Shown piece after piece: positions 4,642 to 5,056 of a stretch of 5,056 bases of DNA. The notes under the pieces are model-generated. The model was not told where the DNA came from and did no database searches. It was given only the letters and a program-made list of their open reading frames with translations. Location of the stretch: NCBI GenBank assembly GCA_014523695.1, contig JAATVS010000270.1, positions 1 through 5,056 of the forward strand, read 5' to 3'. A program made the position numbers and the translations under genes. Origin of the DNA: Nitrososphaerales archaeon TH5895. GTDB taxonomy: Archaea; Thermoproteota; Nitrososphaeria; Nitrososphaerales; Nitrososphaeraceae. The number at the start of each line of letters is the position of its first letter. Positions within the stretch are counted from its first letter, which is position 1.

Positions 4642-5056
4642 ATGAGGTCGGCTATTTCACCCAAATCCAAGACCAACTGTGTGACGTTTAGGATTACAAG
4701 TGAGAGATTAGGCCATTTACACAAAGAATCTGAGGCCAAGAATATTAGTCTTAATACGTTAGTTAATCAAATAATCAAAGAACATTTAGATTGGCATGGT
4801 TTGGCCGCTCACGCCAAGCTATACTACTTGCCAAAATTGTTCTTGATAAGATTATCAATCAACTCAAAGAAGATCAATTACGCGAGTTAGCACAAGATAC
4901 AGCAAAAAATGATCTAGTAGACATTAGTTTATTTCTAAAAGGAGGATTCTCAATTGCTTCACTATCCAATATAGCAGAGACCTGGCTGCGGATTGCGAAA
5001 ATGCCTTACAGATATGAAATCAATGGAAACTCGTGTAGAATAATTATTGAGCATGA
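4642..5056 (+). CDS. Ribbon-helix-helix N-terminal protein, frameshifted and cut by the window end
   Basis: Residues 13-53 form an Arc/CopG-like ribbon-helix-helix: strand CVTFRI, helix SERLGHLHKESEAKNI, helix LNTLVNQIIKEHLDWHG. Such domains dimerise and bind DNA through the paired strands. The first frame closes at 4890 after a poor ending. From 4833 a second frame runs to the window end and reads KIVLDKIINQLKEDQLRELA, then a region with ISLFLKGGF, AETWLRIAKMPYRYEI and SCRIIIEH. Adding one A to the AAAA run at 4833-4836 joins them as YYLPKIVLDKIINQL, giving about 138 residues so far with no stop. This order, an RHH followed by WH(G/S)LAA and a long mixed domain with a W-[IL]-PYR segment, resembles an uncharacterised family frequent in Nitrososphaerales (from memory). 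Role of the C-terminal domain unknown; DNA binding inferred from the RHH. Confidence 0.75.

Noticed and set aside
329..4836. Programmed ribosomal frameshifting as the explanation for the split genes
   Set aside because: The sites share no slippery heptamer, the changes go in both directions, and they affect unrelated families that are normally unsplit.
1..5056. CRISPR array, insertion sequence, integron or defence system
   Set aside because: No regularly spaced repeats, no transposase or integrase motifs, no long terminal inverted repeats and no known defence domains are visible.

Overview
The window is A/T-rich and most likely comes from an ammonia-oxidising archaeon of the Nitrososphaerales (Thaumarchaeota/Nitrososphaerota). 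The family content points there: a short HTH_45-type winged-helix regulator, a MEDS-type sensor, a stand-alone receiver, a ribbon-helix-helix protein with a long C-terminal domain, and a double-HTH protein. Several genes have an archaeal TATA-like box about 25-30 bases before the start codon and no ribosome binding site, as expected for leaderless archaeal transcripts. There are no rRNA or tRNA genes, CRISPR arrays, transposases or phage structural genes. The organism assignment is inference from remembered family patterns, not a search.

Layout. Bases 2-52 may be the tail of a gene entering from the left. A winged-helix regulator on the minus strand (413-131, frameshifted) and a dodecin on the plus strand (547-758, frameshifted near its start) diverge from a shared intergenic region. 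Next come a 56-residue single-span membrane protein (918-1088) and a 151-residue protein with two helix-turn-helix repeats (1140-1595). A broken minus-strand gene of unknown function (2001-1681) diverges from a secreted DUF1259 (LppY/LpqO-like) protein (2081-2743; its true N-terminus is displaced into another frame at 2032-2060). Bases 2744-3186 hold no gene I can assign. The right side holds a MEDS-domain sensory protein (3187-3855), a CheY-like receiver (4048-4425) behind two dyads that share a half-site, a possible mini-ORF, and the start of a ribbon-helix-helix protein (4642 to the window end, frameshifted).

The main observation is that five genes are broken by single-base frame changes. 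Most of these can be repaired by changing one base in a short A/T run, and each repaired product matches its family or looks like a normal protein. The pattern fits homopolymer errors in the read or assembly better than five independent gene deaths, although real decay cannot be excluded.

Functionally the window looks like a loose set of small regulatory and signalling genes, each with its own promoter, with dodecin (flavin or small-ligand storage) and one secreted protein of unknown role. I do not see a convincing new multi-gene system. The most testable lead is the palindromic control region before the receiver gene.
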